Shown: one piece after another, positions 4,936-7,430 of the stretch
Layout: every line of letters starts with the position of its first letter
Numbering within the stretch: position 1 is the first letter of the stretch
Source of the DNA: a bacterium
GTDB taxonomy: Bacteria; Cyanobacteriota; Sericytochromatia; S15B-MN24; VGJW01
Direction: 5' to 3'
Assembly (NCBI GenBank): GCA_021790035.1
Contig: JAJYIO010000119.1
Location: 1 to 7,430 of the forward strand
Length of the DNA: 7,430 nt
Notes under the pieces: model-generated
What the model was told of the DNA's origin: nothing
The model's input: only the letters and a program-made list of their open reading frames with translations
The model's database searches: none
Translations under genes and position numbers: made by a program

Positions 4936-6036
4936 ATGTCAGGTACAGCTTCGATGCAGCTCAGGCGCACGCCTCTTCACGATCGGCACGTTGCGCTCGG
5001 GGCACGGATGGTCCCGTTCGGGGGCTGGGAGATGCCCGTCCAGTACAGCTCGATCGTGGCCGAGCACAAGGCCGTCCGCGAGAACGTCGGGCTCTTCGAC
5101 GTCTCGCACATGGGCGAGTTTCTGGTCAGCGGGCCCGGTGCCGCCGAGTTCCTGGCGCGCGTCGTTCCGGCCAACGTCCTGGAGCTCGAGGTCGGGCGCG
5201 TCGTCTACACCCAGTTCACCAACGCGGGCGGCGGCGTCGTCGACGACCTCTTGATCTACCGCCTCGCCGATCATCATCTCCTGGTCGTCAACGCATCCAA
5301 CATCGCCAAGGACTGGGCGCATCTCGAGCCTCTCCTGCCGACCTCTGGCGTCATGATGACGAACGCATCCGAGCGCACGGCCTTGCTGGCCTTGCAGGGG
5401 CCCAGGGCGGCAGAGGTCCTGGCCCAGTGCGCCACGCCCGATCCGCGCTTGCTGCCGGCGTTCTCGGTCCAGCAAGGCCAGGTGCTCGGCGCCGATGCCG
5501 TCGTCTCGCGCACCGGCTACACCGGAGAGGATGGCTTCGAGATCTTCGTGCCGTCGGAGGACGCGGGCCGCGTCTGGGAGCGCCTGCTGGCCCTCGGAGC
5601 GACGCCGTGCGGCCTGGGCGCCCGGGATACGCTTCGCCTCGAGGCCGGCTTGCCTCTCTATGGCCACGAATGGGACGACACCACGACCCCCGTGGAGGCC
5701 AGCCTGGCGTGGACGATCAAGTCCAAGACCGAGTATCTCGGCCGGGCCGAGATCGATCGCCAGCTCGCCCACGGCACCCGGCGCCGCTTGCTGGGGCTCA
5801 AGATGATCGGCCGGGCCCCGGCCCGCGAGGGATACGAGGTGTTTCGCGACGGCCAGCCGATCGGCAAGGTGTGCTCCGGCACGCTGGCCCCGAGCCTCGG
5901 CTACCCCATCGCCACCGCCTATCTTCCGGCGGACGTACCGGTCGGCCAGATTCTCCACGTCAAGATTCGCGAACAGATGGCCGAGGCCGAGACCGTCCGG
6001 CTCCCGTTCTACCGCAGACCCAAGCGACCCTCTTGA
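4936..6036 (+). CDS. gcvT: Aminomethyltransferase, glycine cleavage T protein
   Basis: A 366-residue T protein. It takes the aminomethyl group from lipoyl-GcvH, transfers its carbon to tetrahydrofolate, and releases ammonia and dihydrolipoyl-GcvH; it acts in the cytoplasm. Family features run in the expected order: RTPLHDRH (11-18), VPFGGWEMPVQY (26-37), FDVSHMGE (54-61), the catalytic Asp in GGVVDDL (99-105), VNASNIAKD (118-126), SRTGYTGEDGFEI (191-203) and GARDTLRLEAGLPLYGHE (228-245). The length is normal. The ATG at 4936 has only a weak GGGG ribosome site (about 4925-4928). A second ATG at 4954 (residue 7) gives the more usual N-terminus MQLRRTPLHD and could be the real start. It is the first gene of the gcv operon, with the promoter immediately upstream and gcvH 94 bp downstream. 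Confidence 0.97.
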   Translation: MSGTASMQLRRTPLHDRHVALGARMVPFGGWEMPVQYSSIVAEHKAVRENVGLFDVSHMGEFLVSGPGAAEFLARVVPANVLELEVGRVVYTQFTNAGGGVVDDLLIYRLADHHLLVVNASNIAKDWAHLEPLLPTSGVMMTNASERTALLALQGPRAAEVLAQCATPDPRLLPAFSVQQGQVLGADAVVSRTGYTGEDGFEIFVPSEDAGRVWERLLALGATPCGLGARDTLRLEAGLPLYGHEWDDTTTPVEASLAWTIKSKTEYLGRAEIDRQLAHGTRRRLLGLKMIGRAPAREGYEVFRDGQPIGKVCSGTLAPSLGYPIATAYLPADVPVGQILHVKIREQMAEAETVRLPFYRRPKRPS

Positions 6037-6090
6037 GCCTGGCAGCGCCGGGCCCATTTGAACCGTCCTAGCCCAGTCGAAGTCCTCCCT

Positions 6091-6105
6091 GGCAGCCAAG
6101 CTGCC
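6091..6105 (+). other. Small hairpin in the gcvT-gcvH gap
   Basis: GGCAGC (6091-6096) and GCTGCC (6100-6105) form a six-pair stem with a three-base loop, about 25 bases before the gcvH start. No T run follows. It may tune RNA stability or translation between the two genes, or be a chance pairing. The rest of the 94-bp gap (6037-6130) shows only the gcvH ribosome-binding site. Confidence 0.35.
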
Positions 6106-6130
6106 CCTCGTCCCGCAAGGAAGCCTCCCC

Positions 6131-6511
6131 GTGAACGATTTGAACCTGAAATTCTCCAAGAGCCACGAGTACGTCCGCGTCGAGAACCGGCTCGCAGTCA
6201 TCGGTATCAGCCAGCACGCCGCCGATCAGATGGGAGACGTCGTCTACGTGGAGCTGCCGCAGATCGGTAAGGCCTACAGCAAGGACGAAGAATTCGGCGT
6301 CGTGGAGTCGGTCAAGGCGGTGTCGAGCCTGTATTCGCCGGTTTCGGGAATCGTCTCTGCCGTCAACACGGAGCTCCTGGAGCACCCCGAGTGGGTCAAC
6401 TCGGATCCCTACGGCAAGGGCTGGATGCTCAAGCTCGAGATGACGAACTCCGAGGAACTCGACCGGATCCTGTCCCAGGAGCAGTACGAAGCCGAGGTCG
6501 GAAACCACTGA
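6131..6511 (+). CDS. gcvH: Glycine cleavage system H protein (lipoyl carrier)
   Basis: A 126-residue lipoyl carrier that moves the aminomethyl intermediate from the P protein to the T protein and is then reoxidised by dihydrolipoamide dehydrogenase. The lipoylation site is Lys62 within VESVKAVSSLYSP (58-70), next to the expected flanking acidic residue. The N-terminal strand with SHEYVRV (11-17), the GDVVYVELP segment (35-43) and the C-terminal NSDPYGKGWMLKLE (90-103) are all typical, as is the length. The GTG start is supported by AAGGAAG at 6117-6123, seven bases upstream. The stop TGA shares its last base with the ATG of the next gene, so the two are translationally coupled. Lipoate must come from ligase or synthase genes outside this window. 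Confidence 0.97.
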   Translation: MNDLNLKFSKSHEYVRVENRLAVIGISQHAADQMGDVVYVELPQIGKAYSKDEEFGVVESVKAVSSLYSPVSGIVSAVNTELLEHPEWVNSDPYGKGWMLKLEMTNSEELDRILSQEQYEAEVGNH

Positions 6512-7430
6512 TGCCCTTCAACTACCTGCCCCTCACTGACGCCCAGCGCGTAGAGATGCTGTCGGCGATCGGGGTCTCGGGGATGGAAGACCTCTTCGCC
6601 CCCATCCCGCGCGAGCTTCGCGGATTCGAGCTGGCGCTGCCATCTGGGCACAGCGAGCTGGAGGTGCAGCAGCGCATGAACCGGCTCGCGGCGCAGAACC
6701 GCCCGATGTCGGCGCAGCGGAGCTTCATCGGGGCAGGGGCCACGCTCCGCTTCAGGCCGAGCGCCGTGGACCACGTGGCGTCGCGTTCCGAGTTCTCCAC
6801 CGCCTATACCCCGTACCAGCCCGAGATCAGCCAGGGGACCTTGCAGGTCATCTACGAGTTCCAGTCGATGATCGCCGAGCTCACGGGCATGGACGTCGCC
6901 AACGCCTCGATGTACGACGGCGCCAGCGCCGCGGCGGAGGCCGCGCTCATGGCCTGCAGGATCACCCGTCGCCAACGGATCCTCGTCAGCGAGACCATCA
7001 ACCCCGAATACGCCGAGGTCGTCCGGACCTACGCCAGCGGGCCGGATGTCGCCGTGGAAACCGTGCCGCACCGTGACGGAGCCCTGGACCTGGAGGCCCT
7101 CGAGCGCATGCTCGGGCAAGATTGCGCGGGCCTGCTGGTGCAGGTCCCCAACGTGTTCGGCTGCCTGGAGGACGTCCGGGCTGCCGGGGACCTGGCCCGC
7201 AAGGCCGGAGCGCTCTTCGTGGTGATCGCCGACCCGATCAGCCTGGCGCTGCTCGAGGCCCCGGGCGCTTACGGGGCCGACATCGTCGTCGGCGATGGGC
7301 AGAGCCTCGGCAACCCGGTCTCCTTCGGGGGGCCTCACCTGGGATTGATGGCCACCCGCCAGGAGCACGTCCGCCAGCTCCCCGGCCGCATCTGCGGCAT
7401 GAGCGTCGACACGCGCGGCAACCCCTGCTT
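6511..7430 (+). CDS. gcvPA: Glycine dehydrogenase (decarboxylating) subunit 1, partial
   Basis: The first 306 residues of the N-terminal-half P protein; the gene continues past the window edge. With the PB subunit, which carries the pyridoxal phosphate lysine, it decarboxylates glycine and loads the aminomethyl group onto GcvH. The family-specific stretches SFIGAGA (71-77), SRSEFSTAYTPYQPEISQGT (91-110), MYDGASAAAEA (134-144), ADPISLALLEAPGAYGADIV (240-259) and GDGQSLGNPVSFGGPHLG (261-278) are clear. The protein starts with the short N-terminus MPFNYLPLTD. That is typical of split subunit 1 rather than of the long fused GcvP. The ATG overlaps the gcvH stop (TGATG), and GGA at 6500-6502 is the only nearby ribosome-site-like sequence. 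gcvPB is expected next downstream. No frameshift is seen in the visible part. Confidence 0.95.
   Translation, partial: MPFNYLPLTDAQRVEMLSAIGVSGMEDLFAPIPRELRGFELALPSGHSELEVQQRMNRLAAQNRPMSAQRSFIGAGATLRFRPSAVDHVASRSEFSTAYTPYQPEISQGTLQVIYEFQSMIAELTGMDVANASMYDGASAAAEAALMACRITRRQRILVSETINPEYAEVVRTYASGPDVAVETVPHRDGALDLEALERMLGQDCAGLLVQVPNVFGCLEDVRAAGDLARKAGALFVVIADPISLALLEAPGAYGADIVVGDGQSLGNPVSFGGPHLGLMATRQEHVRQLPGRICGMSVDTRGNPC

Noticed and set aside
4939..6201. Minus-strand frame of 420 codons opposite gcvT
   Set aside because: It is fully covered by gcvT and the gcvH start on the other strand. The protein is low-complexity and matches nothing known.

Overview
This is a GC-rich bacterial chromosomal window of ordinary intact genes with short AT-richer gaps. 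It has two functional blocks. Nothing seen marks a phage, transposon, CRISPR array or RNA gene. The organism cannot be named from this window. High GC, typical lipoproteins and a glycine decarboxylase that appears to be split into PA/PB subunits fit several phyla. An early-branching relative of the Cyanobacteria (Sericytochromatia-like) is one low-confidence guess.

Left part (1-3378): a small XRE-type helix-turn-helix regulator (67-450, +) converges on two minus-strand genes. These are a predicted lipoprotein subtilisin-family protease (1931-3103) and, 89 bp downstream, a predicted lipoprotein NHL-repeat beta-propeller (600-1841). A strong stem-loop at 540-570, with a T-rich tract on the minus-strand side, closes the convergent gap. 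The protease is divergent from a third predicted lipoprotein, a family GH1 glycosidase (3379-4755, +). The 275-bp gap between them carries helically phased TTAA-type direct repeats and a small palindrome. A close variant of the palindrome recurs in front of the NHL gene. Three lipid-anchored, exported proteins side by side suggest a cell-surface module for degrading or binding polymers. That is inference from position and signal peptides.

Right part (4756-7430): after two inverted repeats and a perfect TATAAT box comes a glycine cleavage operon, gcvT - gcvH - gcvPA. gcvPA overlaps the gcvH stop codon and runs off the window edge. Together with a gcvPB subunit and dihydrolipoamide dehydrogenase (neither visible here) these would oxidise glycine to CO2, ammonia, NADH and methylene-tetrahydrofolate.

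I found no clearly novel system. The points most worth a second look are the phased repeats in the divergent promoter region, the motif shared by the lipoprotein genes, and the lipid-anchored GH1 enzyme with an altered active-site loop.
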